Positions 53,097-61,415 of a DNA stretch of 64,000 nucleotides are shown here, in pieces. The DNA is from Pectinatus cerevisiiphilus (GTDB taxonomy: Bacteria; Bacillota; Negativicutes; Selenomonadales; Selenomonadaceae). The position numbers and the translations under genes are program-made. The notes under the pieces were generated by a model, which searched no databases, was not told where the DNA came from, and saw only the letters and a list, made by a program, of their open reading frames with translations. Where the stretch lies: NCBI RefSeq assembly GCF_004341685.1, contig NZ_SMAA01000009.1, positions 1 through 64,000 of the forward strand, in the 5' to 3' direction. Positions within the stretch are counted from its first letter, which is position 1. The number at the start of each line of letters is the position of its first letter.

Positions 53097-54209
53097 ATGT
53101 TAGAAATCTTTGACAGTCATTTTCATATCTGGGATCTAAATGTTCTGAACTTGCCTTGGCTCAAATCATGCCCTGCAATAAACAAAAGTTACGCGATGGA
53201 TGATCTTTGCAAGGCATATGCTGAACATCATGACGTAATCTTTAAAGGTGGGGTTTATGTAGAAGTAGACTGTGATGACACTAAAAAAGAAGATGACTAT
53301 ATTTGCCAATTAAACCATCCATTGATACTTGCTAAAATAGCACATGCCCAGCTCCACAAAAGTATGCGGCTTCCTCTCGGCATCGTAGGTGTCAGGGAAC
53401 CCCTTCATGTAAAACAAGCATCACCGGGGCGGTGTCTTGAAAAAGATTTTATTGAAGGCTTAGAAATCCTAGCGGAAAATAAGCTTCTTTTTGAAAGCTG
53501 TAACCGCACAGAAGAATTGTCCGACCTATATAAATCCCTATCCACTGTGCCCCAAGTAACAGCTGTGATTAACCATTGCGGCAATGTAACAAAACTCACT
53601 GCCGGCTATAAAAGGGATATGGAAAATTTGGCAAAGCTGCCAAACATCTATTGTAAATTATCTGGTATCCCCACACAAAATAAAATATTTGTGCGTGAAC
53701 TACTCGATTTTCTGACAAGTACTTTCGCTCCGTCACAATTACTGTATGCATCAAATTTTCCAGTTATTTCGCTCTATTCATCTTTCAATGAACATTTAAA
53801 TCTATTGCGCGAGTACTTTCATGATGATGCAGATTTCTTCAGTAAAAATGCTAAAAAACTATATAAAATAAATAAGCCACAAATTATTGCCAATGTAATA
53901 CGACTCCGTCCCGATAAAGCTGCCTATTACAAAAAACTACATGCCGCCCCATATCCCGGTGTAAATAAAATGATTAAAGAATGTGGCATAAGCAAATACA
54001 AAATTTTCAACCGTGATGACCTGCTTTTCTCTATCATGGAATATTGCGGTGACGATTACAAATATGACATGGCAAAAATGGAACATGACCCGGAAACTTT
54101 ACGTTGGTGGAAGGAAACTGATCCCTGTCAAACGCGCATAGAAGGCGCAACTAAAGACGAATGGTGGGCCGACATGGATCTCGTATATGATTTAAACAGA
54201 AAAATTTAA
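53097..54209 (+). CDS. Sugar lactonase (amidohydrolase_2) fused to a RhaM-type mutarotase domain
   Basis: The 370-aa protein has two parts. Residues 1-260 form an amidohydrolase_2 barrel (FDSHFHIWDL with HxH at the start, VINHCGNV near 157, YASNFPV near 218) of the kind that opens sugar lactones such as L-fuconolactone. Residues 266-370 match the L-rhamnose mutarotase (RhaM/PF05336) fold: VIRLRPDKAAYYKKLH, YPGV, RWWKETDPCQ and EWWADM. In C. jejuni these are separate genes (Cj0487 and Cj0488). A fusion couples anomer interconversion of the sugar with lactone hydrolysis. ATG 53097 has TTGGAGGA upstream. The fusion is visible in one open frame. Confidence 0.8.
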   Translation: MLEIFDSHFHIWDLNVLNLPWLKSCPAINKSYAMDDLCKAYAEHHDVIFKGGVYVEVDCDDTKKEDDYICQLNHPLILAKIAHAQLHKSMRLPLGIVGVREPLHVKQASPGRCLEKDFIEGLEILAENKLLFESCNRTEELSDLYKSLSTVPQVTAVINHCGNVTKLTAGYKRDMENLAKLPNIYCKLSGIPTQNKIFVRELLDFLTSTFAPSQLLYASNFPVISLYSSFNEHLNLLREYFHDDADFFSKNAKKLYKINKPQIIANVIRLRPDKAAYYKKLHAAPYPGVNKMIKECGISKYKIFNRDDLLFSIMEYCGDDYKYDMAKMEHDPETLRWWKETDPCQTRIEGATKDEWWADMDLVYDLNRKI

Positions 54210-54225
54210 AAGGAGAATGAATTTC

Positions 54226-55119
54226 ATGGAATGTAAATATATTTGCCCCATTTTAACATCAATAGATAAGCAAGGTAATGTACTTTATGAAGATATGCAT
54301 AAGCTGTATGACAATCTTATCGAAGCGGGAATAGATGGTGTTTTAAGCGGTGGTAGTGCAGGCGAATTTTACGCATTCACCTATGATGAAGTAAAAGCCC
54401 TTATCCTCGATGCCATAAAGTACATCAACCACCGCGGTATTGTTCTCGCCGGTACTGGGCGCATGGCAAAATCTGAAACAATCAGCCTTTCCAACATAGC
54501 CTTGGAGGCAGGCGCAGATGCGGCAATTATCGTAGGTCCTTATTATAGTGCTTGCAGCCAAACGGATATATTTAATTATTATGACAGTGTCCTTACACAA
54601 ATTCATGGCAATGTATTCATTTATAATTTTGCTGACCGTACTGGCTACGATATATCCAGTGATACCATTCTCCGCTTATTAGCAACACACAAAAATCTTG
54701 TTGGCGTAAAAGATACACATCCAGTCTTACGCCATACCCAGAAATACATCATAGATATTAAAAGTAAATATCCTAACTTTGCTATTTTCACCGGTTATGA
54801 CAATAACTGCATCCCTTCTGTTATCTCCGGCGGCAATGGTTGTATCGGCGCAATCTCTAATGTTTATCCCAAGCTTTGTCATGAAATCGCCACAGCATTA
54901 CGTCAGGAAGATTTGGGACAAATAAAAAATTTGCAGCACCAGATAGACAAATATATGAGTTTTTACGAAATATATCCTACCTTTAACCCCATCATGAAAT
55001 GGGCACTGAAGGAAATGCATAAACCAATACAGGAATATTGTAAAGAGCCACTTTCTGCGCTGCCGGACAAGATCAAAGAAAAGTTAAGCCCAGCAGCAGA
55101 TATCTTATGGCGTAAATAA
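54226..55119 (+). CDS. DapA-family aldolase (probable 2-keto-3-deoxy-sugar-acid aldolase)
   Basis: The 297-aa protein belongs to the DHDPS/N-acetylneuraminate lyase family. It has GVLSGGSAGEFYAFT near residue 41 (family GTTGE-type loop), VGPYYSA near 103, the Tyr in VFIYNFADRTGYD near 132 and the Schiff-base Lys in LVGVKDTH near 161. In this operon it would cleave 2-keto-3-deoxy-L-fuconate to pyruvate and L-lactaldehyde. ATG 54226 lies 10 nt after AAGGAG; the ATG at 54217 is too close. It is the last gene of the operon and corresponds to Cj0481 in C. jejuni. Confidence 0.85.
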   Translation: MECKYICPILTSIDKQGNVLYEDMHKLYDNLIEAGIDGVLSGGSAGEFYAFTYDEVKALILDAIKYINHRGIVLAGTGRMAKSETISLSNIALEAGADAAIIVGPYYSACSQTDIFNYYDSVLTQIHGNVFIYNFADRTGYDISSDTILRLLATHKNLVGVKDTHPVLRHTQKYIIDIKSKYPNFAIFTGYDNNCIPSVISGGNGCIGAISNVYPKLCHEIATALRQEDLGQIKNLQHQIDKYMSFYEIYPTFNPIMKWALKEMHKPIQEYCKEPLSALPDKIKEKLSPAADILWRK

Positions 55120-55204
55120 ATATTTTATGAAGGCAGATAAAATTCAAGGATATTCCCTTCATCTAAAGCTCTCATTGACAAGTATTATTTTATCTGCTAG
55201 ACTA

Positions 55205-55415
55205 AAAATGCTTGCGATGAACAGTATTATTCGATTTTAAAATAAAGCGAGGCGTGACAGTGAAAGGCGCTGCCAAAATCGGAGGGCAGACTGCGAGCAT
55301 AAACTTAATTGCAGATTAAAAAGCGGGCATATTGCCAATCAGGGTGGAACCGCGGATTATAAACAAATCCGTCCCTGTGATGTTTTAAAGCATCACAGGG
55401 ACGGATTTTTATTTT
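55205..55415 (+). promoter_or_regulatory. T-box riboswitch, glycyl-tRNA responsive
   Basis: The leader of glyQS holds the T-box sequence AGGGTGGAACCGCGG (55341-55355). The bulge TGGA pairs with the ACC-plus-U73 end of tRNA-Gly. The terminator follows: an 18-bp stem (55365-55382 with 55391-55408) and a T-run. Stem I lies upstream at about 55205-55310, with a GGC triplet at 55266 as a possible specifier. Uncharged tRNA-Gly would favour the antiterminator and expression of glyQS. Confidence 0.85.
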
Positions 55416-55483
55416 ATATATCAACGAATTTTCTCATGTCTGCTGTAAAAAATACTATTTTACTCAAGGAGGTTTTTATTTTG

Positions 55484-56362
55484 ATGACATTTCAGGAAAT
55501 TATCCTGACGTTACAAAAATTTTGGTCTGAGCAAGGCTGCATTCTAGCTCAGGCTTACGATGTAGAAAAGGGCGCAGGGACGATGAATCCTTCCACTTTT
55601 TTACGCGTATTGGGGCCTGAACCTTGGCATGTAGCATATGTTGAACCATCCCGCCGCCCTGCTGACGGACGTTATGGAGAAAATCCAAACAGGCTTTTCC
55701 AGCATCACCAGTTCCAAGTAATTATGAAGCCTTCACCGGATAATATCCAGGAACTTTATCTGGCCAGCCTTAAAAAGCTCAATATCAATCCTGAAGAACA
55801 TGATATCCGTTTCGTCGAAGATAACTGGGAATCCCCCACACTCGGTGCCTGGGGACTCGGTTGGGAAGTCTGGTTAGACGGCATGGAAATCACCCAGTTC
55901 ACCTATTTCCAACAAGTAGGCAGTGTTGATATAAAACCAGTAGCTTCAGAAATCACTTATGGTTTGGAACGTCTGGCAATGTATATCCAAGGGAAAGAAA
56001 ATGTATTTGATCTCGTTTGGTCAGGCGCCTACACCTATGGTGATGTATTCAAACAAAATGAATTTGAACAATCAACCTACAATTTTGAATTATCGGATGC
56101 AGCGCTCCTTTTTGATCTATTCGACAAATACGAAAAAGAAGCCCTGCGTATAATCAAGCTTGGTTTTGTCCATCCTGCCTATGATTATGTGCTGAAATGC
56201 TCGCACACCTTTAACCTGCTTGATGCCCGTGGTGCCATCAGTGTATCAGAACGCACAGCTTTCATTGGCCGTGTAAGAAACCTTTCCCGGTTATGTGCCA
56301 AATGTTATTTAAAACAGAGAAAAGATCTTGGTTATCCGATGTTAAAACGAGGTGACAAATAA
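55484..56362 (+). CDS. glyQ: Glycyl-tRNA synthetase alpha subunit
   Basis: GlyQ is the catalytic alpha subunit of the bacterial heterotetrameric GlyRS. The 292-aa protein has [13 protein letters not shown] at the N-terminus, [18 protein letters not shown] near 29, [18 protein letters not shown] near 55 and [12 protein letters not shown] near 140. ATG 55484 (MTFQEI) has AGGAGG upstream. The frame open further upstream overlaps the T-box and is not used. The stop overlaps the glyS start by 1 nt. Confidence 0.95.
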   Translation: MTFQEIILTLQKFWSEQGCILAQAYDVEKGAGTMNPSTFLRVLGPEPWHVAYVEPSRRPADGRYGENPNRLFQHHQFQVIMKPSPDNIQELYLASLKKLNINPEEHDIRFVEDNWESPTLGAWGLGWEVWLDGMEITQFTYFQQVGSVDIKPVASEITYGLERLAMYIQGKENVFDLVWSGAYTYGDVFKQNEFEQSTYNFELSDAALLFDLFDKYEKEALRIIKLGFVHPAYDYVLKCSHTFNLLDARGAISVSERTAFIGRVRNLSRLCAKCYLKQRKDLGYPMLKRGDK

Positions 56363-58407
56363 TGAGCAAAGATTTATTGTTGGAAATAGGCACTGAAGAA
56401 ATCCCTGCCCATTTTATGCCTGCTATTCTCAAACAGCTGAAAGAAAAAGCTGAAGCAAAGTTTTCTGAACTGCATATTGATTTTGCTGAAGTAAAAACAT
56501 ATGGGACACCACGCCGTATTGCCCTTTTCATAAAAGAGCTGGCGAAAAAACAAGCTGACATTTCTACAGAACACAAAGGTCCCTCTATAAAAATTGCTTT
56601 TGATGCTGATAATAAACCGACAAAGGCGGCTATCGGTTTTGCCCGCGGCAAAAATATAGCGGTTGACCAGCTCACGGTCAAAGACGGTTACGTCTATGCG
56701 GCTGTACATGAACAAGGCCAACGTACAGTTGAACTGCTGCCCAGCATTCTGCCGCAATTGATTGAAGACCTCAGTTTCCCTAAAAATATGCGCTGGGGCA
56801 ATCTTGATTTTCGTTTTGTCCGTCCTATCCGCTGGATTGTAGCTCTTTTGGGTGATGAAATCATCCCCTTTACAATAGCGAACGTACATTCCGGCAACAA
56901 AACACGCGGCCATAGATTTTTAAGTGATGGAACGCATGTAATAGAAAACGCTTCAGATTATAAAAAAGCGATGAAAAAATTATTTATCGTTGTCGACCAA
57001 AATAAACGGCGTGACATGATCAAGGAACAAATCAATGCCCTTGCCGCCAAAAACAATGGCCATGCCCAGATAACGGAAGATCTTTTAGAAGAAGTAACCT
57101 ATCTGGTTGAATACCCTACTGCATTATGCGGCAAATTCGAAGAAAAATATCTCAAACTGCCTAAGGAAGCAGTCATCACTCCTATGCGTGAACATCAACG
57201 CTATTTCCCTGTTATTGATGATGCCGGCAACCTGCTGCCGCTGTTTATTACCATCCGCAACGGCGGTGATAAAGCACTGTCCACTGTCCAGCATGGTAAT
57301 GAACGCGTACTAAGGGCCCGTCTTGCTGACGCGCAATTTTTCTTTGACGAAGATCGGAAAAAGAAACTTGTCGACTATCTGGAAAAATTAAAAACTGTAG
57401 TATTTCAGGAAGGCCTTGGCAGTGTTTATGATAAAGCGCTGCGCTTGCAAAAGCTTACCGAATATCTAGCTGCTGTATGCGAAATAGCCCCTTCTGTAGA
57501 AAGATCTGCCAAACGGGCAGCACTGCTTGCCAAAGCCGATCTCGTTACCGCTATGGTATGCGAATTTACCGAACTGCAAGGTATAATGGGACGCGAATAT
57601 GCACTGCTTGACGGCGAAGATGAAAGTGTCGCCAAAGCAATAGACGAACATTATATGCCGCGTTTTGCCGGTGACAAGCTTCCCTCCACAGTACCAGGTC
57701 AGCTCGTCAGCCTTGCTGATAAAATGGACACCATCACAGCTACCTTCAGCCGTGGCCTAATTCCTACCGGCTCACAGGACCCCTTTGCCCTGCGTCGTCA
57801 GGCACTGGGGATTGTCAACACATTAATCAGCGCTAAGATGAATATTTCCTTAAATGCTTTTATCGAAAAGACCATGGAATTGCTGTCAATAAGTGCAGAC
57901 AAACAAAACGCCTTAGCTGCCAGTATCATTGAGTTTATAAAACTACGTCTTAAAAATGTGCTTACAGAAGCAGCTATCCGTTATGACATAGTAGATTCCG
58001 TACTCGGTGACATTGACAACGTCTACGCCGTTTACGAAAAAGCACTCGCCCTCAATAATAAATTAAAGACAGAAGATTTGACCGGTGCGATCCAATCCTT
58101 TGTCCGTGTTGGCAACATTGCCAAACAGAATCTTTTCACAATCGACAAAACGCTATTTTCCGTTCCCGAAGAAAAAGCATTGTACCAAAGCTATCTCGAT
58201 GTTAAAAACGAGCTTCAAGCATTGGGAAATGATTACAATACTATCATAGATAAGCTTGCCACCCTATCCACTCCCATTGATAATTTCTTTAATAAGGTAA
58301 TGGTTATGGATAAAGATGAAAAAATTAAAAACAATCGACTTGCGCTACTCAAAAATATTGACAAATTAATCAAAACAATTGCTGACTTTAATAAAATCGT
58401 TCTTTGA
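56362..58407 (+). CDS. glyS: Glycyl-tRNA synthetase beta subunit
   Basis: GlyS binds tRNA-Gly and supports aminoacylation with GlyQ. The 681-aa protein starts with LLLEIGTEEIPAHFMPAIL, has MRWGNLDFRFVRPIRWIVALLG near 142 and an HD-like core (REHQRYFPV near 276, then LADKMDTI and the SQDPFALRRQALG block near 470). The length is normal. It is translationally coupled to glyQ. Confidence 0.95.
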   Translation: MSKDLLLEIGTEEIPAHFMPAILKQLKEKAEAKFSELHIDFAEVKTYGTPRRIALFIKELAKKQADISTEHKGPSIKIAFDADNKPTKAAIGFARGKNIAVDQLTVKDGYVYAAVHEQGQRTVELLPSILPQLIEDLSFPKNMRWGNLDFRFVRPIRWIVALLGDEIIPFTIANVHSGNKTRGHRFLSDGTHVIENASDYKKAMKKLFIVVDQNKRRDMIKEQINALAAKNNGHAQITEDLLEEVTYLVEYPTALCGKFEEKYLKLPKEAVITPMREHQRYFPVIDDAGNLLPLFITIRNGGDKALSTVQHGNERVLRARLADAQFFFDEDRKKKLVDYLEKLKTVVFQEGLGSVYDKALRLQKLTEYLAAVCEIAPSVERSAKRAALLAKADLVTAMVCEFTELQGIMGREYALLDGEDESVAKAIDEHYMPRFAGDKLPSTVPGQLVSLADKMDTITATFSRGLIPTGSQDPFALRRQALGIVNTLISAKMNISLNAFIEKTMELLSISADKQNALAASIIEFIKLRLKNVLTEAAIRYDIVDSVLGDIDNVYAVYEKALALNNKLKTEDLTGAIQSFVRVGNIAKQNLFTIDKTLFSVPEEKALYQSYLDVKNELQALGNDYNTIIDKLATLSTPIDNFFNKVMVMDKDEKIKNNRLALLKNIDKLIKTIADFNKIVL

Positions 58408-58576
58408 AATTAATCACTTCAAACTTCCTATTACTATTTTCACTACTAGCCGCACTAAGCAACCTTTATCCTATTTCCCCAGTTCAGACTATTTGTGCTG
58501 CTTTGACTGTAAAGTGCAGCTGTATTTTTATAATACCGAAGTTTGAACAAATATGGTAAATTATGGGGTGAAATAA

Positions 58577-59974
58577 ATGGAAGAAAAGAAATTACAACGC
58601 AATCTCAAAGCACGTCATGTCGAAATGATCGCTCTAGGTGGAACTATTGGTGTAGGGCTCTTTATGGGCTCCGCCAGTACTATCCAGACCGCCGGTCCCT
58701 CCGTACTACTTTGCTATGGAGTTGCCGGACTTGTCATCTTTTTCATAATGCGTATTATGGGTGAAATGCTCTACTTAGAACCGGTAACTGGCTCTTTTGC
58801 CTCTTACGGTTATAAATACATCCATCCTTTTGCTGGCTATTTGACCGCATGGTGCTACTGGTTTTTATGGGTGACGGTCGGCCTTTCGGAAATAACTGCC
58901 ATTGGCATTTATGTAAGATTCTGGTTTCCCCTAATACCACAGTGGGTCTCGGCTTTCGGCGGTATGGCCATTGTAGCTCTGGCAAATATAGCAGCAGTAA
59001 AATATTATGGTGAATTTGAATTTTGGTTCTCTATCATAAAAATTACTACTATAGTCGTGATGATAATTGTAGGTTTCGGTGTTATATTATTTGGCTTTGG
59101 TTACGGCGGGCAACCACTCGGTTTCTCCAATCTGTGGTCACACGGAGGATTTTTCCCCAATGGCCTGACAGGTATGCTCACTGCTTTATGTATTGTAACG
59201 GCTTCCTTCCAAGGCGTAGAATTAGTCGGCATAACAGCAGGTGAAGCACAGCATCCACAGCATACGCTTAAAAAAGCCATCAAAGGAATTGTTTGGCGCA
59301 TCCTGATCTTTTATATTGGTGCTATTTTTATAGTTATCACTATTTATCCATGGGACCAACTTAATATGATCGGCAGTCCTTTCGTAACTACTTTTGCTAA
59401 AATTGGCATACCGGCAGCAGCAGGCATAATCAATTTCGTTGTACTGACAGCCGCTCTTTCTGGCTGTAACAGCGGTATCTACAGTGCAGGCCGTATGCTT
59501 TATACCTTGGCAGAAAACAACCAGGCGCCCAAATGGCTTGGCAAATTATCAAAAACCGGTGTACCCCAAAATGCTATTATTTTTACAATAGCATTATTAA
59601 GCATTGGTGTCATTTTAAACTACCTGATACCAAATTCTAAACTGTTCCTATATATATACAGTGCCAGTGTTTTCCCCGGCATGATTGCTTGGTTTGTTTT
59701 AGCCGTTGCCCAGAAAAATTTCCGCCAAAAACATGGGAAAAAGATTATGGCTGAACATCCTTTTAAATCCCCATTTTATCCGTACAGTAACTACTTCTGT
59801 ATAATTTTCCTCGCTTTGGTCACGGTTGGTATGTGGGTTAATAACGATACCAGGATGTCTCTAATCATTGGTTGGATATTTTGCGCCCTATTAGCGATAT
59901 ATTATTTCTTCAATCTGAAAAATAAAATTTATCCTGATATCAAAATTACACCAGTAAAGACAAATCGTCATTAA
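58577..59974 (+). CDS. Amino acid permease, AAT (APC) family
   Basis: The 465-aa protein has 12 hydrophobic segments and the AAT-family motifs: [24 protein letters not shown] near residue 9, [21 protein letters not shown] near 60 and [22 protein letters not shown] near 296. Relatives (AroP, LysP, ProY, GabP) import amino acids with protons; the substrate is not clear. It lies between glyS (169 bp upstream, ending weakly) and the pheS T-box. The ATG has TGGGGTG upstream, a poor ribosome site. Confidence 0.88.
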   Translation: MEEKKLQRNLKARHVEMIALGGTIGVGLFMGSASTIQTAGPSVLLCYGVAGLVIFFIMRIMGEMLYLEPVTGSFASYGYKYIHPFAGYLTAWCYWFLWVTVGLSEITAIGIYVRFWFPLIPQWVSAFGGMAIVALANIAAVKYYGEFEFWFSIIKITTIVVMIIVGFGVILFGFGYGGQPLGFSNLWSHGGFFPNGLTGMLTALCIVTASFQGVELVGITAGEAQHPQHTLKKAIKGIVWRILIFYIGAIFIVITIYPWDQLNMIGSPFVTTFAKIGIPAAAGIINFVVLTAALSGCNSGIYSAGRMLYTLAENNQAPKWLGKLSKTGVPQNAIIFTIALLSIGVILNYLIPNSKLFLYIYSASVFPGMIAWFVLAVAQKNFRQKHGKKIMAEHPFKSPFYPYSNYFCIIFLALVTVGMWVNNDTRMSLIIGWIFCALLAIYYFFNLKNKIYPDIKITPVKTNRH

Positions 59975-60055
59975 TTGTCTTCCCATCTGTTTTATGTTAT
60001 AATTTTTAGTAATGTAAAAATTTATTTTCCATTGTATTATATTGTAATTTAACGA

Positions 60056-60325
60056 TGATAAAGAGAGTATGTTCTTGCTTTTTGTACAGAAAGCATTGTT
60101 TCAGCTGAGAACAATGCCAGAAGGCTGAACAGAAATTCACTTTTGAGTTCTATGGTGAAGATTCGGCAGAAATATTTCAGTATAACTTTTTTATACTGTT
60201 TATAGATATTTATTTTGCCAATTGCGTAGTCATTGCGTCGGCGGCGTTAACGCATTTAAAGTATCAATTAGGGTGGTACAGCGAATCCTTACCTTCGCCC
60301 CTTACAGGGCGGAGGTTTTTTTATT
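60056..60325 (+). promoter_or_regulatory. T-box riboswitch, phenylalanyl-tRNA responsive
   Basis: The leader of pheST contains the T-box sequence AGGGTGGTACAGCG (60270-60283). Its TGGT bulge fits the A73-CCA end of tRNA-Phe. The terminator is CCTTCGCCC / GGGCGGAGG (60292-60315) followed by TTTTTTT. Stem I begins near 60056 (AAAGAGAG). TTC triplets at 60136 and 60148 are candidates for the Phe specifier. Confidence 0.87.
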
Positions 60326-60368
60326 TTCTTTGAATTTATCAACCCAACTTCATCAGGAGGTATTAATT

Positions 60369-61394
60369 TTGGAACAGCAATTATCCCAAATCAAACAAGA
60401 CGCTATAGCAGCTATAAAAGCGGCTACTAGTTTAAGTGAGCTCAGTGAACAACGCGTAAAATATCTTGGTAAAAAAGGTTCCCTTACTGCCATTTTGCGT
60501 GGTATGGGGAAACTAGCCCCGGAAGACAGGCCACGCGTCGGCCAACTGGTCAACGATGTTCGCAAAGAACTGGAAACATCATTAGACGACAAGCAGGCAG
60601 CTTTGAAAGCCAATGAACTTGCCAACCGCTTGTCAACCGAAAAAATAGACGTGACACTGCCTGGCCGTCATCATGAAATAGGCCATCTGCATCCGCTTAC
60701 ACTGACTTTAAATAAAATTAAAGGCATATTTAAAAGTATGGGGTATTCTATAGCGGAAGGCCCGCAGATAGAAACAGATTATTTTAATTTTGAAGCCTTA
60801 AATTTACCTAAAGACCATCCCGCCCGCGACATGCAGGATTCTTTTTATATAACAGAAGACATCCTCATGCGCACACAGACATCTCCCGTCCAGGCACGAA
60901 CCATGCAGGCACATGATCCTAACAGCCCTATCCGTATAATAGCACCGGGCCGTGTCTTTCGGCGTGATGATTACGATGCCACCCATTCTCCCATGTTCAC
61001 ACAGGTAGAAGGTTTGTGTATTGACAAGGACATTAGTTTTTCCGATCTAAAGGGAACGCTGACTTCAGCAATGCGCCAGCTTTTTAGCGATGATCTTGAA
61101 CTGCGTTTTCGTCCAAGCTTTTTCCCTTTTACAGAACCCAGTGCTGAAGTGGATATCACCTGCGTGATGTGCCATGGTAAAGGCTGTCGTGTCTGCAAAG
61201 GTACCGGCTGGCTTGAAATATTAGGTTCAGGTATGGTGCATCCACATGTTTTGGAAATGAGCGGTTATGATCCGAAAAAAGTTAGTGGTTTCGCCTTTGG
61301 CCTTGGTGTTGAACGCATTGCCATGCTTTCCTATGGAATCGAAGATTTACGTTTATTTTTCGACAATGATATACGTTTCTTAAAACAATTTTAA
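60369..61394 (+). CDS. pheS: Phenylalanyl-tRNA synthetase alpha subunit
   Basis: PheS is the catalytic alpha subunit of the (alpha-beta)2 PheRS. The 341-aa protein has the N-terminal coiled coil ([14 protein letters not shown]), then [16 protein letters not shown] near 105, [17 protein letters not shown] near 130, [20 protein letters not shown] near 197 and [14 protein letters not shown] near 302. The start is the TTG at 60369, with AGGAGG 9 nt upstream. The open frame extends 5' through the T-box terminator, but that part is not coding. Confidence 0.95.
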   Translation: MEQQLSQIKQDAIAAIKAATSLSELSEQRVKYLGKKGSLTAILRGMGKLAPEDRPRVGQLVNDVRKELETSLDDKQAALKANELANRLSTEKIDVTLPGRHHEIGHLHPLTLTLNKIKGIFKSMGYSIAEGPQIETDYFNFEALNLPKDHPARDMQDSFYITEDILMRTQTSPVQARTMQAHDPNSPIRIIAPGRVFRRDDYDATHSPMFTQVEGLCIDKDISFSDLKGTLTSAMRQLFSDDLELRFRPSFFPFTEPSAEVDITCVMCHGKGCRVCKGTGWLEILGSGMVHPHVLEMSGYDPKKVSGFAFGLGVERIAMLSYGIEDLRLFFDNDIRFLKQF

Positions 61395-61415
61395 AAGAAA
61401 AGGAGACTCTTAAAC

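Noticed and set aside
53739-53763. YASNFPV in the lactonase, with Asn where many amidohydrolases have Asp, as a sign of inactivity
   Set aside because: From family knowledge, SNFPV is a common variant in amidohydrolase_2 proteins, so it does not imply loss of function.
58755-58985. Minus-strand ORF inside the amino acid permease gene
   Set aside because: It is a shadow frame of a clear membrane protein gene.
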